Source of the DNA: Cyclobacteriaceae bacterium
GTDB taxonomy: Bacteria > Bacteroidota > Bacteroidia > Cytophagales > Cyclobacteriaceae
Assembly: GCA_023151255.1 (NCBI GenBank)
Contig: JAKLJG010000002.1
Location: 130,574 to 194,573, forward strand
Direction of reading: 5' to 3'
Length of the DNA: 64,000 bases
The translations under genes were made by a program, and so were the position numbers. This document shows positions 10,979 to 19,789 of this stretch, one piece after another. Every line of letters starts with the position of its first letter. The stretch's first letter is position 1. The notes below the pieces were generated by a model. It was not told the origin of the DNA, did no database searches, and saw only the letters and a list, made by a program, of their open reading frames with translations.

Positions 10979-12292
10979 ATGAGAAAATTCTGGCTCGACT
11001 GTTTTGCCGGTTCGGCATTTGTTTTTATGGTGCTGGGTGGATTATACGGCATCACGCAACTTCGTGTGTTCGATGCGTTCGATCCGCTTGGGCAGGCATT
11101 GGGCGACATGGAATTGACAGATATCGCCTTTTCGCAAATCCGGGAAGACCCGCCCATGGATACCAATATCGTGATTGTCAACATCGGGTATTTGTCTAGG
11201 CCTGAAATCGGGCAGCAGATCTTGAATCTGAGTCAATATAAACCCAAAGTAATTGGATTGGATATTATTTATAGCTGCGATTGGCTCCAGGACTCCACCA
11301 TCTGTCCCCAAGCCTATGACACGGTTGGGAACAAGTACTTCGCTGAAGCAATTCGTCAAGCAGAGAACGTGGTTATGGTAAGCCGGCTTGATCAAACCAA
11401 AAAATTAAGAGCCCAATTTGGTGATATTGATTTGTACGATTCAATTGAGCATACCTATCCAACGTTAATGCCAGGAGCTTATGAAGGCTATGCAAACCTT
11501 GAAACTGAAGCTGCACATCAGGAAGATCTGAAGGTTTGCAGGAGGTTTAACCCTCAGATGATGGTGAATGGCAAAAGAGAGTTGGCATTTTCGGTTCAAA
11601 TAGCGAAGCTATATGATTCGGCAAAAGTCGAAAGGTTTTTGGCGCGAAATAATTATTTAGAGGTAATCAACTACAAGGGCAACATTGTGGATTGGCATGG
11701 TGCTTCAAATTATGCGGGCCGGTATATCGTTCTTGATTGGGATCAGGCCCTTGATACTACCCAGTTTGTTGGCGAAATGATTAAAGACAAAATTGTAATT
11801 TTGGGTTTTCTTGGCGGGGACCTTACCGATACCTCATGGGACGACAAATTTTTTACTCCGCTCAATAAAAAGTATGCCGGTAAAGCCCGGCCCGATATGT
11901 ATGGAGTGGTTGTTCATGCCAATATCGTTTCGATGATACTGGAGGAAGACTACATTGAAGTGTTGGCAACTTGGCAGGAGATAGCCATCGCAATAATTGT
12001 CTGTTTCCTTAACGTGGCTTTGTTCCTGGTGATTACCGAGAAAATACCCGATTGGTTTGACGGGATAAGTGTTGCTGTGCAGTTGCTGCAAATCGTACTA
12101 TTCTCCTTCCTGATGATCGAATTTTTCAATTGGTACAATTTCAAGTTTAATGTGACCTGGACGCTGGCGGTAGTGGCTGTGGTTGGCACAAGTTTTGAGT
12201 TATACAATGGCGTTTTTAGGAAGTTAACCGAGTACCTGAAAAACCGGTTTTTACACCTAAAAAATCGATGGTTTACCAATAAAGGTCAATAA
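10979..12292 (+). CDS. CHASE2-domain membrane protein without an output domain
   Basis: A 437-residue protein with one N-terminal membrane segment (about residues 8-28), a large extracytoplasmic CHASE2 sensor domain (about 35-315) and three C-terminal membrane helices (about 332-350, 360-383, 390-408), ending in a short basic tail. CHASE2 features include DTNIVIVNIG, the PKVIGLDIIY strand, and IVILGFLGGDLTDTSWDDKFFTPLN. CHASE2 usually precedes a kinase, cyclase or other signalling domain; none is encoded here. It is divergent from meaB by 63 bases and precedes two paralogous secreted proteins, with which it may work. The ligand is unknown. Confidence 0.82.
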   Translation: MRKFWLDCFAGSAFVFMVLGGLYGITQLRVFDAFDPLGQALGDMELTDIAFSQIREDPPMDTNIVIVNIGYLSRPEIGQQILNLSQYKPKVIGLDIIYSCDWLQDSTICPQAYDTVGNKYFAEAIRQAENVVMVSRLDQTKKLRAQFGDIDLYDSIEHTYPTLMPGAYEGYANLETEAAHQEDLKVCRRFNPQMMVNGKRELAFSVQIAKLYDSAKVERFLARNNYLEVINYKGNIVDWHGASNYAGRYIVLDWDQALDTTQFVGEMIKDKIVILGFLGGDLTDTSWDDKFFTPLNKKYAGKARPDMYGVVVHANIVSMILEEDYIEVLATWQEIAIAIIVCFLNVALFLVITEKIPDWFDGISVAVQLLQIVLFSFLMIEFFNWYNFKFNVTWTLAVVAVVGTSFELYNGVFRKLTEYLKNRFLHLKNRWFTNKGQ

Positions 12293-12351
12293 GTATAAAG
12301 CCCTGAATACAGTTTTTTAATTAAATTAGTCCCTAATTGAAAAGGAAAGAC

Positions 12352-13257
12352 ATGAAAATCAGTAGATTAACAATGGTAATTTCGTTCGTGCTTATAGCTG
12401 CAGTAACCTTTGGGCAGGCACAAAGCTATGCGTTTAAGGTGGTTGCCAATAAAGGAAATAACGAGGTTAAGTCGGGCGATTCGTGGCAACCAGTTAAGAC
12501 CGGGGCTACTTTAAAGCCAAATGACGAGATTAAAGTGGCTGACAACGCCTATATCGGCCTTTTTCATGCCAGCGGCAAACCGATGGAAATAAAAACCGCA
12601 GGCAGTTACAAGGTTTCAGCACTTGAATCGCAGGTAGGTGCCGGTGGATCCAGCGTTCTCAATAAATATACCGACTTCATCCTGAGCAGCAATTCTGAAG
12701 AAAAGAAAAATAAACTCAGCGCCACCGGGGCCGTTCACCGCGGTACAGCCGATGACATCAGCGTTATGTTGCCTTCCAACCAGTATTCATCGGTGTTTAA
12801 CAATGTGGCTGTTGTAAGATGGGAGAGTAATAAGACCAAAGGTCCTTATGTGGTGAACATTGTAAATATGTTTGGAGACAACGTTGCCCGTATTGAAACA
12901 GCCGATACCCGCCTTGAGCTGAATCTCAACGATAGCCGGTTTGCCGATTTAAGCGCTTTGTTGATAGAGGTAAGTGCCAAGAATGATGCAAAAATTGCTT
13001 CGGAACAGTATCTGATTAAGAAACTTTCACCGGCTGACCAAGAGAAGATGAAAAAATCGCTTAGCGAGATTTCATCCGATGTAGCTGAACCTACCGCTTT
13101 GAATAAATTTATTCTGGCCGGGTTTTACGAAGAAAAAGGATTGCTTATTGATGCCATAGCTGCATACGAAGAAACTATCCGACTTGCACCAGATGTATCT
13201 TTTTATTCCGAAGCGTATAATGATTTTCTTATCCGCCAGGGATTGAAAAAGAAGTAG
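12352..13257 (+). CDS. Secreted FecR-like/TPR protein (paralogue 1)
   Basis: A 301-residue exported protein of unknown function. From the ATG at 12352 it has a signal peptide (MKISRLTMVISFVLIAA, cleavage likely after VTFGQAQ). A domain like the sugar/FecR-type beta domain follows (KGNNEVKSGDSWQPVKTGATL, then DNAYIGLFHASGKPMEI). A conserved LNKYTDFILSS...LSATGAVHRG stretch lies in the middle, and the C-terminus has one TPR-like hairpin (FYEEKGLLIDAIAAYEETIRLAP). It is clearly a paralogue of the next gene. The TTG at 12337 would add five residues and is not needed. Position after the CHASE2 gene suggests a shared envelope role; this is inference. Confidence 0.75.
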   Translation: MKISRLTMVISFVLIAAVTFGQAQSYAFKVVANKGNNEVKSGDSWQPVKTGATLKPNDEIKVADNAYIGLFHASGKPMEIKTAGSYKVSALESQVGAGGSSVLNKYTDFILSSNSEEKKNKLSATGAVHRGTADDISVMLPSNQYSSVFNNVAVVRWESNKTKGPYVVNIVNMFGDNVARIETADTRLELNLNDSRFADLSALLIEVSAKNDAKIASEQYLIKKLSPADQEKMKKSLSEISSDVAEPTALNKFILAGFYEEKGLLIDAIAAYEETIRLAPDVSFYSEAYNDFLIRQGLKKK

Positions 13258-13339
13258 TCAACTCAGAAATGAGTAATTCTGAAATTGGTTGATAACATTG
13301 TGTTCTTCAAAAGTGAGAAACAACTCAAAACCTATTGCT

Positions 13340-14218
13340 ATGAAAAACTACCGTTGGACAATCATTTTGGCTTTTTTGATTTTAAACTCAGTGGCCTTTG
13401 CACAAACCTATGCTTTTAAGGTGCTGGTCAGCAAAGGTAAAACCGAGGTTAAATCAGGTGAGGCCTGGTCCGCCATTAAAGTGGGGGCAAACCTGAATGC
13501 TTCTGATGAAGTTAAAGTAGCCGAGAACTCGTACCTGGGCCTTATGCACGCCAGCGGTAAGCCGCTCGAAGTCAAAGAAGCCGGCAACTACAATCTGGCC
13601 GATTTAGCTGCACGGTTAAGTAAGGGTTCAACCGTGCTAAACAAGTATACCGATTTTATTCTTAGCAGTGAGGAAGATAAAAAGAACAAACTGGCTGCTA
13701 CCGGGGCTGTACACCGCAATTTGAAAATGGCGCTTGCTGTTTTTCTTCCGCAAACCTCCGAACATTTTGGTGATAAACTGGCAGTAAGCTGGCAAAACCC
13801 AGGAACATCAACACAGGCTGAGGTTATTGTGATGGATTTGGCTGAAGATGAATTAGCCCGCTATAAAGTAGAGGGTAACAGCCTGCTGATTGACCTGAAC
13901 GACCCGAAACTGAAGGGTACACAGCACTACCTCATTCGGGTTGTTTCAAAAGACGGCAATGAATCGGCCAATTGTGGCATTAAACGGCTACGGGGAAATC
14001 GTAAAACTGAAATTGAGACAGCCTGGAATGAAGTGAATACTTCATTTGGTGAGCAAACCGCCCTTGAATTGTATGTTCAGGCCGGATTTTTTGAGCAAAA
14101 CCTGCTCCTTACCGATGCTTTGACGGCTTACAAACGAGCAGCTGATATGGCGCCCGAAGTGGAAATGTACCGCGAGTCGTACGAAGCGTTCCTGCAACGC
14201 CTTGGATTCAAAAATTAA
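13340..14218 (+). CDS. Secreted FecR-like/TPR protein (paralogue 2)
   Basis: A 292-residue exported protein with the same plan as its neighbour: signal peptide MKNYRWTIILAFLILNSVAFA, a beta domain with KGKTEVKSGEAWSAIKVGANL and NSYLGLMHASGKPLEV, the shared LNKYTDFILSS...LAATGAVHR block, and a C-terminal TPR-like hairpin (FFEQNLLLTDALTAYKRAADMAP). The ATG at 13340 puts the signal peptide at the N-terminus; the frame extends upstream from a TTG at 13289. The middle region has diverged much more than the ends. A terminator follows. The pair is probably an old tandem duplication. Confidence 0.75.
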   Translation: MKNYRWTIILAFLILNSVAFAQTYAFKVLVSKGKTEVKSGEAWSAIKVGANLNASDEVKVAENSYLGLMHASGKPLEVKEAGNYNLADLAARLSKGSTVLNKYTDFILSSEEDKKNKLAATGAVHRNLKMALAVFLPQTSEHFGDKLAVSWQNPGTSTQAEVIVMDLAEDELARYKVEGNSLLIDLNDPKLKGTQHYLIRVVSKDGNESANCGIKRLRGNRKTEIETAWNEVNTSFGEQTALELYVQAGFFEQNLLLTDALTAYKRAADMAPEVEMYRESYEAFLQRLGFKN

Positions 14219-14242
14219 TTTGAAGTACGGCTAACTAACTGG

Positions 14243-14275
14243 CAGCCTTCTGGTAAAGCGGAAGGCTGTTTTGTT
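14243..14275 (+). terminator. Rho-independent terminator after the secreted paralogue pair
   Basis: An 8-base stem CAGCCTTC / GAAGGCTG with a 10-base loop, followed by TTTTGTTGTT. It lies between the second secreted paralogue and the sucD promoter and ends the CHASE2-associated unit. Confidence 0.75.
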
Positions 14276-14283
14276 GTTGAAGG

Positions 14284-14314
14284 TTTGGCTGGACAGCAGA
14301 TTATCCTATTTTTG
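14284..14314 (+). promoter_or_regulatory. Bacteroidota-type promoter for sucD
   Basis: TTTG at 14284-14287, 19 bases, then TATTTTTG at 14307-14314: an exact match to the phylum consensus. The predicted transcription start is about 15 bases before the ATG at 14335. A GTG at 14314 that would lengthen the protein lies inside the -7 box and is therefore unlikely to be the start. Confidence 0.75.
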
Positions 14315-14334
14315 TGAACACCAAATCCAAACAC

Positions 14335-15210
14335 ATGAGTGTACTTGTTAACAAAAATTCGCGGGTAATTGTACAGGGTTTTACCGGTTCGGAAGGGACC
14401 TTTCATGCCGGCCAAATGATTGAATATGGCACCAATGTGGTTGGCGGGGTTACACCCGGTAAAGGCGGAACCGAACATTTGGGCCGGCCGGTTTTCGATA
14501 CTGTTAAGGAAGCTGTGGATAAAACCGGTGCCGATGTAAGTATCATTTTTGTTCCTCCGGCTTTTGCAGCCGATGCCATTATGGAGGCTGCCGATGCCGG
14601 AATTAAGGTTATCATTACCATTACCGAGGGAATCCCGGTAAAAGATATGATGATTGCCAAAAAGTACATTCAGAGCCGAAATGTTGGACTTATTGGACCC
14701 AACTGTCCTGGCGTGATTACTCCTGGTGAAGCAAAAGTAGGTATCATGCCGGGATTTGTTTTCAAGAAAGGCAGGGTAGGAGTGGTTTCAAAATCAGGAA
14801 CACTTACTTATGAGGCAGCCGATCAGATTGTAAAGGCCGGGTTGGGTGTTTCAACGGCAATTGGTATAGGAGGCGATCCGATTATCGGTACGCCAACCAA
14901 GGATGCTGTTGAGCTGCTGATGAACGACCCGGAAACGGATGCTGTGGTGATGATTGGCGAAATTGGCGGCAATTACGAACCTGTTGCAGCACGTTGGATA
15001 AAAGAGAGTGGAAATAAAAAACCGGTTGTTGGTTTTATTGCCGGACAAACCGCACCTCCGGGAAGAAGAATGGGCCATGCCGGAGCCATTATTGGCGGGG
15101 CTGAAGATACCGCTGCCGCCAAAATGAAAATCATGCGCGAATGCGGCATCCATGTGGTAGAATCTCCTGCTGATATTGGCGAAACGGTTGCCCAGCTGTT
15201 GAAAAAGTAA
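14335..15210 (+). CDS. sucD: Succinate--CoA ligase subunit alpha
   Basis: The 291-residue alpha subunit of succinyl-CoA synthetase, a TCA-cycle enzyme that makes ATP or GTP from succinyl-CoA. Family motifs: [17 protein letters not shown] and GGVTPGKGG in the CoA-binding fold, [21 protein letters not shown] in the ligase domain (read in two parts), and the GHAGAII motif containing the phosphorylated histidine near residue 250. The beta subunit gene sucC is not adjacent, so the two subunits are encoded apart. The start is set by the promoter at 14284-14314. Confidence 0.96.
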   Translation: MSVLVNKNSRVIVQGFTGSEGTFHAGQMIEYGTNVVGGVTPGKGGTEHLGRPVFDTVKEAVDKTGADVSIIFVPPAFAADAIMEAADAGIKVIITITEGIPVKDMMIAKKYIQSRNVGLIGPNCPGVITPGEAKVGIMPGFVFKKGRVGVVSKSGTLTYEAADQIVKAGLGVSTAIGIGGDPIIGTPTKDAVELLMNDPETDAVVMIGEIGGNYEPVAARWIKESGNKKPVVGFIAGQTAPPGRRMGHAGAIIGGAEDTAAAKMKIMRECGIHVVESPADIGETVAQLLKK

Positions 15211-15211
15211 T

Positions 15212-15463
15212 TCAGAAGGATGAGCGAAACTCGCGCTCCAGGTAGCTGTTAAATTCTTTTACGTTAGCAAAGGTTCTTATCTGTTCAGCCGAAAGTTCAG
15301 TGTTATCCTTCTGAAAAATAACCTCAGCACAAAAATCTTTGATGATGTACAGGTAGGCTTTGCGGCCATTTTTAAGACGGGTACCCAGTACAGTTCCCTT
15401 ATCGCGCAGGTAATCAATTTTTTTACGAACCGACATTAATCTGAAAATCAATCTGTCCATCAT
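15212..15463 (-). CDS. Small hypothetical protein
   Basis: An 83-residue protein with no recognised motif. It is mixed alpha/beta and fairly basic at the N-terminus (RLIFRLMSVRKKIDYLRDKG), followed by a strand-rich part (NGRKAYLYIIKDFCAEVIF) and a C-terminal helix. There is no signal peptide or membrane segment. ATG starts at 15463, 15460 and 15436 are all possible. It converges on sucD with one base between the stop codons. Nothing further can be said about its role. Confidence 0.5.
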   Translation of the reverse strand: MMDRLIFRLMSVRKKIDYLRDKGTVLGTRLKNGRKAYLYIIKDFCAEVIFQKDNTELSAEQIRTFANVKEFNSYLEREFRSSF

Positions 15464-15706
15464 CTTTCTTATTAAACGTATTATGATGGCAAAGAAACGG
15501 TATTGTTTTGAGTTTTGTTTTTTGATGAAATTTTAAAAGGATAAGGTTTACGCTGCCCAATTTATTAAGTAACATATTTAGTTGCTTGATGTACATAAAC
15601 CTTACATGTCCTAACCGAAAGGCAACCGGCTAAACATCTGATTTGAGGGATGTACCGGCTATTTTTTTATAGTAGATTCAAGAAAACTTGCATCACTACA
15701 ATTATG

Positions 15707-17050
15707 TTATAATAAGTCGTTTGCCAGGTTGGCCAGTTCTGACCGCTCGCCCTTTTCCAGGGTAATGTGCGCGTACAGTTCCTGATTTTTTAGTCGGTCA
15801 ATCAGGTACGAAAGGCCATTGGATTGCGAGTCGAGGTAAGGTGTGTCAATCTGGTGGATATCACCGGTAAAAATGATTTTAGTGTTCTCACCGGCCCGGG
15901 TGATGATGGTTTTTACCTCGTGGGGAGTCAGATTTTGGGCTTCGTCCACAATAAAGCAGATGTTAGACAGGCTACGCCCCCGGATGTAGGCCAAGGGTGT
16001 TATCACCAACTTTTCCTGGTTTACCATTTCGGTGATTTTGGCATATTCCTTATCGGTTTCGCTGTATTGGTTTTGAATGAATTTCAGGTTGTCCCACAAG
16101 GGCTCCATGTAGGGGTTAAGCTTGGATTTGATGTCGCCCGGCAGGTAGCCTATATCTTTGTTGCTGAGCGGCACAATGGGGCGGGCCAGGTAAATTTGTT
16201 TAAACTCGCGCTTTTGCTCTAATGCAGCGGCTAAGGCAATCAGTGTTTTGCCGGTTCCGGCAATGCCCTGCAATGAAACTAACCGGATGTCGGGTTTAAG
16301 TACTGCATGGATGGCAAAAGCCTGCTCGGCATTGCGTGGTTTTATTCCGTACACTGCCCGTTTCTCCACGTGTTCAACCATACCGTTAAATGGATTGTAA
16401 TAGGCAAGTACAGACTTCTTTCCACTGCGTAGGATGTAGTAATGGTTTTTTTCGGGAGTAATGTTTCCCAGTACATCTTCCGGGGGGCAGTACCCTTTTT
16501 CGTAAATCAGGTTAATGGCATCGGCATTTACATCTTCAAGAATGGTACGGCCGATATAAAGCGATGAGATGTTTTTGATTTTGCCGGTGGTGTAATCCTC
16601 GGCCTGCAGCCCAAGCGCCTTTGCTTTCAGCCGGAGATTTACATCTTTTGATACCAGGATGACCTTACGGGATTTCTCTTCCTTTTGCAGTAACAGGGCT
16701 GAATTCAGTATCCGGTGGTCGGGCTTGTCTTCGTTAAACACCTTATTGGCATCTACCGAGCCGTTGCCACTGGTATCCATCAGTACTTTAAAATCGCCCT
16801 TACCCTTTCCGTTAATCGGGTTCCAGTGGTGCAACATCTGGTCTTTGGCCAGTTTGTCGATCAGGCGGATAAATTCGCGGGCCTCGAAGTTTTTGGTGTC
16901 ATTTCCTTTTTTAAAGTTATCGAGTTCCTCCAGCACGGTTATCGGAATACCGATGTCGTGTTCATCAAAATTGAGGATGGAATTGTGTTCATAGATGATG
17001 ACGGATGTGTCGAGTACGAAGATTTTTTTCTCCTTTTTGGGTTTCGGCAT
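15707..17050 (-). CDS. PhoH-family ATPase with N-terminal PIN domain
   Basis: 447 residues from the ATG at 17050 (MPKPKKEKKIFVLDTSVIIY). The N-terminal ~140 residues are a PIN ribonuclease domain with the first acidic residue in LDTSV and a later VILVSKDVNLRLKA segment. The C-terminal part is a PhoH P-loop ATPase with Walker A GIAGTGKT near residue 262, the ARPIVPLSNKDIGYLPG segment, and Walker B IVDEAQN near residue 364. The PIN-PhoH fusion is a known family implicated in RNA processing or turnover. The ATG at 17059 would add three residues. It stands alone on its strand, with ~240 bases of unassigned DNA downstream. Confidence 0.92.
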   Translation of the reverse strand: MPKPKKEKKIFVLDTSVIIYEHNSILNFDEHDIGIPITVLEELDNFKKGNDTKNFEAREFIRLIDKLAKDQMLHHWNPINGKGKGDFKVLMDTSGNGSVDANKVFNEDKPDHRILNSALLLQKEEKSRKVILVSKDVNLRLKAKALGLQAEDYTTGKIKNISSLYIGRTILEDVNADAINLIYEKGYCPPEDVLGNITPEKNHYYILRSGKKSVLAYYNPFNGMVEHVEKRAVYGIKPRNAEQAFAIHAVLKPDIRLVSLQGIAGTGKTLIALAAALEQKREFKQIYLARPIVPLSNKDIGYLPGDIKSKLNPYMEPLWDNLKFIQNQYSETDKEYAKITEMVNQEKLVITPLAYIRGRSLSNICFIVDEAQNLTPHEVKTIITRAGENTKIIFTGDIHQIDTPYLDSQSNGLSYLIDRLKNQELYAHITLEKGERSELANLANDLL

Positions 17051-17160
17051 ACTGAGCAAAGAACTTGGTTGGTGAAAGGAACAAAATCCTTTGCAAAATT
17101 GATAGCCCGGGAAATGATTATTTTTTTAATAAATTTACCTCCCCGCCTTTTATAAATTTA

Positions 17161-17862
17161 TCAGCCATTAATTGAGGAGAATTGATCGCCACGTTGGGTG
17201 GGTGTAATTTTTAGCACGTTAGCCAAAACTAATCTTACCAGTTTGCGCGATGCGGTAAACCGGTTAAGTCGGGTGAGTTTTGAAAACTCCTTAACAGTAA
17301 TGAAAGAGTTCATATCAAGGTAAGCAAACAACCGTTGTTCAGGTGTACCATAGGTAAACCAGTTATCGCATTTTCTGTTTCTTCTTTTCAATATTTCGCG
17401 CATTTCATAGCTTGCTTTCAGCGTTCGGTCCCCAACACGAATAAAACCCTCTTTTTTACCATTCAATTTTAAAAGGCATGGTTTTTTCGAAGTCGGACTG
17501 ACATCGTATCGGATAACGTATCGATTCGGAGCAACTTGAATGAGCTCTTCACTAAAAACGATACCAGGGCGGCAACAATCGGTAATTGTTTTTCTAATAA
17601 CAAATGAATCTTCCTGTGGGAATTTAATACCCGGTATGGATCCATCATCCGAAACGCCCAATAACAAGGTGCCACCATCGCTATTAGCAAAGGCAATCAT
17701 TTCGCGTGCAATTTTTTCAGGGTAAGTTGCCTTGCGCTTAAATTCCAGTGTCTGGCTCTCACCTTGGCTAACTAATTTTTTGAGTTTGGCGACCTGTTGA
17801 TTATTGGTGGTTATTTTTTCAAAAACTGTTTTCACCATACCTGTATAGCCGGGCTGTTTCAT
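17161..17862 (-). CDS. AlbA_2 (Schlafen-like) domain protein with winged-helix end
   Basis: 233 residues from the ATG at 17862. The AlbA_2 domain is seen in GESQTLEFKRKATYPEKIAR, MIAFANSDGGTLLLGVSDDG and the later IRYDVSPTSKKPCLLKLNGK. The C-terminal ~70 residues look like a winged-helix DNA-binding unit (RLFAYLDMNSFITVKEFSKLTRLNRFTASR, read in parts). Such proteins are usually predicted transcription regulators or nucleic-acid-binding factors. An upstream extension to a TTG at 17910 falls in the terminator of the preceding gene. An ATG at 17838 is a second candidate start. Target unknown. Confidence 0.75.
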   Translation of the reverse strand: MKQPGYTGMVKTVFEKITTNNQQVAKLKKLVSQGESQTLEFKRKATYPEKIAREMIAFANSDGGTLLLGVSDDGSIPGIKFPQEDSFVIRKTITDCCRPGIVFSEELIQVAPNRYVIRYDVSPTSKKPCLLKLNGKKEGFIRVGDRTLKASYEMREILKRRNRKCDNWFTYGTPEQRLFAYLDMNSFITVKEFSKLTRLNRFTASRKLVRLVLANVLKITPTQRGDQFSSING

Positions 17863-17904
17863 AGGTGCCGGTATTCTTCTTTGAAAAGGTATGCGGAAAT
17901 AAAG

Positions 17905-17936
17905 AAACAAAAAACCCTGACGGTCCTCTGTCAGGG
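17905..17936 (-). terminator. Terminator after the fatty-acid hydroxylase gene
   Basis: On the minus strand, a perfect CCCTGAC / GTCAGGG stem with an 8-base loop is followed by TTTTTTGTTT. It lies just after the stop codon at 17945 and separates that gene from the AlbA_2 gene. Confidence 0.8.
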
Positions 17937-17944
17937 AATGGATT

Positions 17945-18577
17945 TTAAGTGGTTTGCGTTTTGGGCTGTTTTTCCTTCATGGTGCCATAAATATAGTCCC
18001 ACAGGGGAGAGGAAACGCCAAAAACAATCTCCCCGTTTTTGTAGTGGTGTACTCCGTGGTTAATCCACAACGCTTTGAGAAAGTTCTTAGGTGGCTGGTA
18101 GGCATGTACCATATAATGTACGCCCAGGTAGGAAGCGTAGCCCACCAGAAATCCAGGCAAAAAGGCAAACACAAAATCGCCCATTATTAACCTGAACAGT
18201 AAAAGCAAAATAGTGCCCAGGGTTACGCTTAACAGGGGTGGCATGGCCAGCCGGTCTTTGTCTTTCGGAAACTCGTGGTGCACACCATGCATGGTGTATT
18301 GAAATTTTTCGCGCCACTTAGTGTAGGTGGCCATATGAAATACGTGGCGATGCACCATATATTCCACCCAGCTAAAGGCCAGCCAGCCGAGAAAAAACAA
18401 CAAGGTGGTTAAACCGGCTGTAAGCGCAGTGTGGGTCACACTCCAGTAAAGCAGGCCTCCGGCATAGGAGAAGAAGATAATTAGAGGCACAGCTATATGT
18501 GTACGCGATAATTTTTCAAGAACGGGGTTCTTGAAAAGCTGCCGGGTTCCCTTATTCTGTGGTTTAATTTCTGCCAT
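17945..18577 (-). CDS. Fatty acid hydroxylase superfamily membrane protein
   Basis: A 210-residue integral membrane di-iron hydroxylase of the sterol-desaturase/fatty-acid-hydroxylase superfamily. Four histidine motifs that would hold the iron atoms are visible: HRHVFH near residue 70, HGVHHEFP near residue 93, HYMVHAY in the middle of the C-terminal half, and HGVHHY near residue 178. Membrane segments precede and follow these. The substrate is likely a lipid acyl chain or a carotenoid, which cannot be decided here. A terminator follows the gene. Confidence 0.85.
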   Translation of the reverse strand: MAEIKPQNKGTRQLFKNPVLEKLSRTHIAVPLIIFFSYAGGLLYWSVTHTALTAGLTTLLFFLGWLAFSWVEYMVHRHVFHMATYTKWREKFQYTMHGVHHEFPKDKDRLAMPPLLSVTLGTILLLLFRLIMGDFVFAFLPGFLVGYASYLGVHYMVHAYQPPKNFLKALWINHGVHHYKNGEIVFGVSSPLWDYIYGTMKEKQPKTQTT

Positions 18578-18594
18578 AACACTACTTCATGACG

Positions 18595-18602
18595 CAAAAA
18601 TA
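18595..18602 (-). promoter_or_regulatory. Candidate -7 box for the fatty-acid hydroxylase gene
   Basis: On the minus strand this reads TATTTTTG, an exact TAnnTTTG box 17 bases ahead of the ATG. No TTTG is seen at the expected -33 distance, so support is partial. Confidence 0.4.
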
Positions 18603-18627
18603 AATGATTACGATTATTTGAAAAAAA

Positions 18628-19779
18628 TTAAGCGACCACTTTCCGGTGTGCCCGCTCAATGGCTTTTTCATAGTGCCTTTCATATACCGGTAAAATACGG
18701 GTAATATCAAATTCGTGTGCCCGCTTTAAGGCGGCAGCCTTAAAGCGGGGCAGGTTATCTTTATCTAAAATAAACAACGCCTTCCTGCTCATGTCTTCCA
18801 CATCGCCAACGTTGCAGAGGTAGCCGGTTTCTCCCTGAACGTTCAGTTCGGGAATACCGCCTGCGTTGGATGACACCACCGGTACTTCGCAGGCCATGGC
18901 CTCTAAGGCGGCCAATCCGAAACTCTCTTTCTCTGAGGGCATAAGGAACAAATCTGCTACGGAAAGCACTTCTTCGACAGCCTCCAGCTTGCCGAGGAAG
19001 CGGGTATCTTCACAAATATTCATTTCGCGGCACAGGGTTTCGGCCTGAATGCGTTCCGGGCCATCGCCAATCATCAGCAGTTTAGCCGGTATTTCGTTGC
19101 GGATGTTGTGGAATACGGTGATGACATCGCCTATGCGTTTTACTTTTCGGAAATTCGAGGTGTGGACAATCAGTGCTTCACCGTTGGGGCAGATAGCTTT
19201 TTTAAAGTGATCCTTCTTTTGCTTTTTAAACTTGGCCAGATCAACAAAGTTCGGAATCACTTCAATCTCGCGGGTAATACGGAAGTGCTCAAGTGTTTCG
19301 CGCTTCAGATCGTTGGATACAGCTGTTACGCCATCAGACTGGTTGATACTGAAGGTAACAACCGGTTCGTACGAAGGGTCCTTACCCACCAGGGTTATAT
19401 CGGTACCATGCAGTGTAGTTACCACCGGCATTACAATGCCCTGGGTTTTTAAAATCTGTTTAGCCATGTAAGCAGCCGAGGCGTGCGGAATGGCATAGTG
19501 TACGTGCAACAAATCAAGTTTTTCGTTTTGGGCCACGTTTACCATTTTACTGGCCAACGCCAGTTCGTAAGGCGGGTACTCAAACAAGGGGTAGGTACGA
19601 AAGTCCACCTCGTGGTAAAACAGATTTTCATTCAGAAAATCAAGGCGGCTCGGTTGGGAGTAGGTGATAAAGTGTACTTTATGCCCCTCCTGTGCCAGGG
19701 CCTTACCCAGTTCGGTGGCTACCACACCGCTGCCGCCAAACGTGGGGTAGCAAACAATGCCTATTTTAATTTGTTCCAT
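18628..19779 (-). CDS. bshA: N-acetyl-alpha-D-glucosaminyl L-malate synthase BshA
   Basis: GT4-family retaining glycosyltransferase, 383 residues, catalysing the first step of bacillithiol synthesis: GlcNAc transfer from UDP-GlcNAc to L-malate. The N-terminus [20 protein letters not shown] and the [15 protein letters not shown] segment are characteristic of BshA rather than of generic GT4 enzymes. The C-terminal nucleotide-sugar site carries the E-x7-E pattern in [22 protein letters not shown] (read in parts). It follows the GH3-like gene by 10 bases on the same strand. The deacetylase BshB and ligase BshC are not in the window. Confidence 0.93.
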   Translation of the reverse strand: MEQIKIGIVCYPTFGGSGVVATELGKALAQEGHKVHFITYSQPSRLDFLNENLFYHEVDFRTYPLFEYPPYELALASKMVNVAQNEKLDLLHVHYAIPHASAAYMAKQILKTQGIVMPVVTTLHGTDITLVGKDPSYEPVVTFSINQSDGVTAVSNDLKRETLEHFRITREIEVIPNFVDLAKFKKQKKDHFKKAICPNGEALIVHTSNFRKVKRIGDVITVFHNIRNEIPAKLLMIGDGPERIQAETLCREMNICEDTRFLGKLEAVEEVLSVADLFLMPSEKESFGLAALEAMACEVPVVSSNAGGIPELNVQGETGYLCNVGDVEDMSRKALFILDKDNLPRFKAAALKRAHEFDITRILPVYERHYEKAIERAHRKVVA

Positions 19780-19789
19780 TCAGCCGGGG

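Noticed and set aside
15464-15706. A small RNA or terminator in the longest gene-free stretch
   Set aside because: ACCGGCT occurs twice but as a direct repeat, and the possible ACATC/GATGT hairpin is weak. No promoter box with proper spacing was found.
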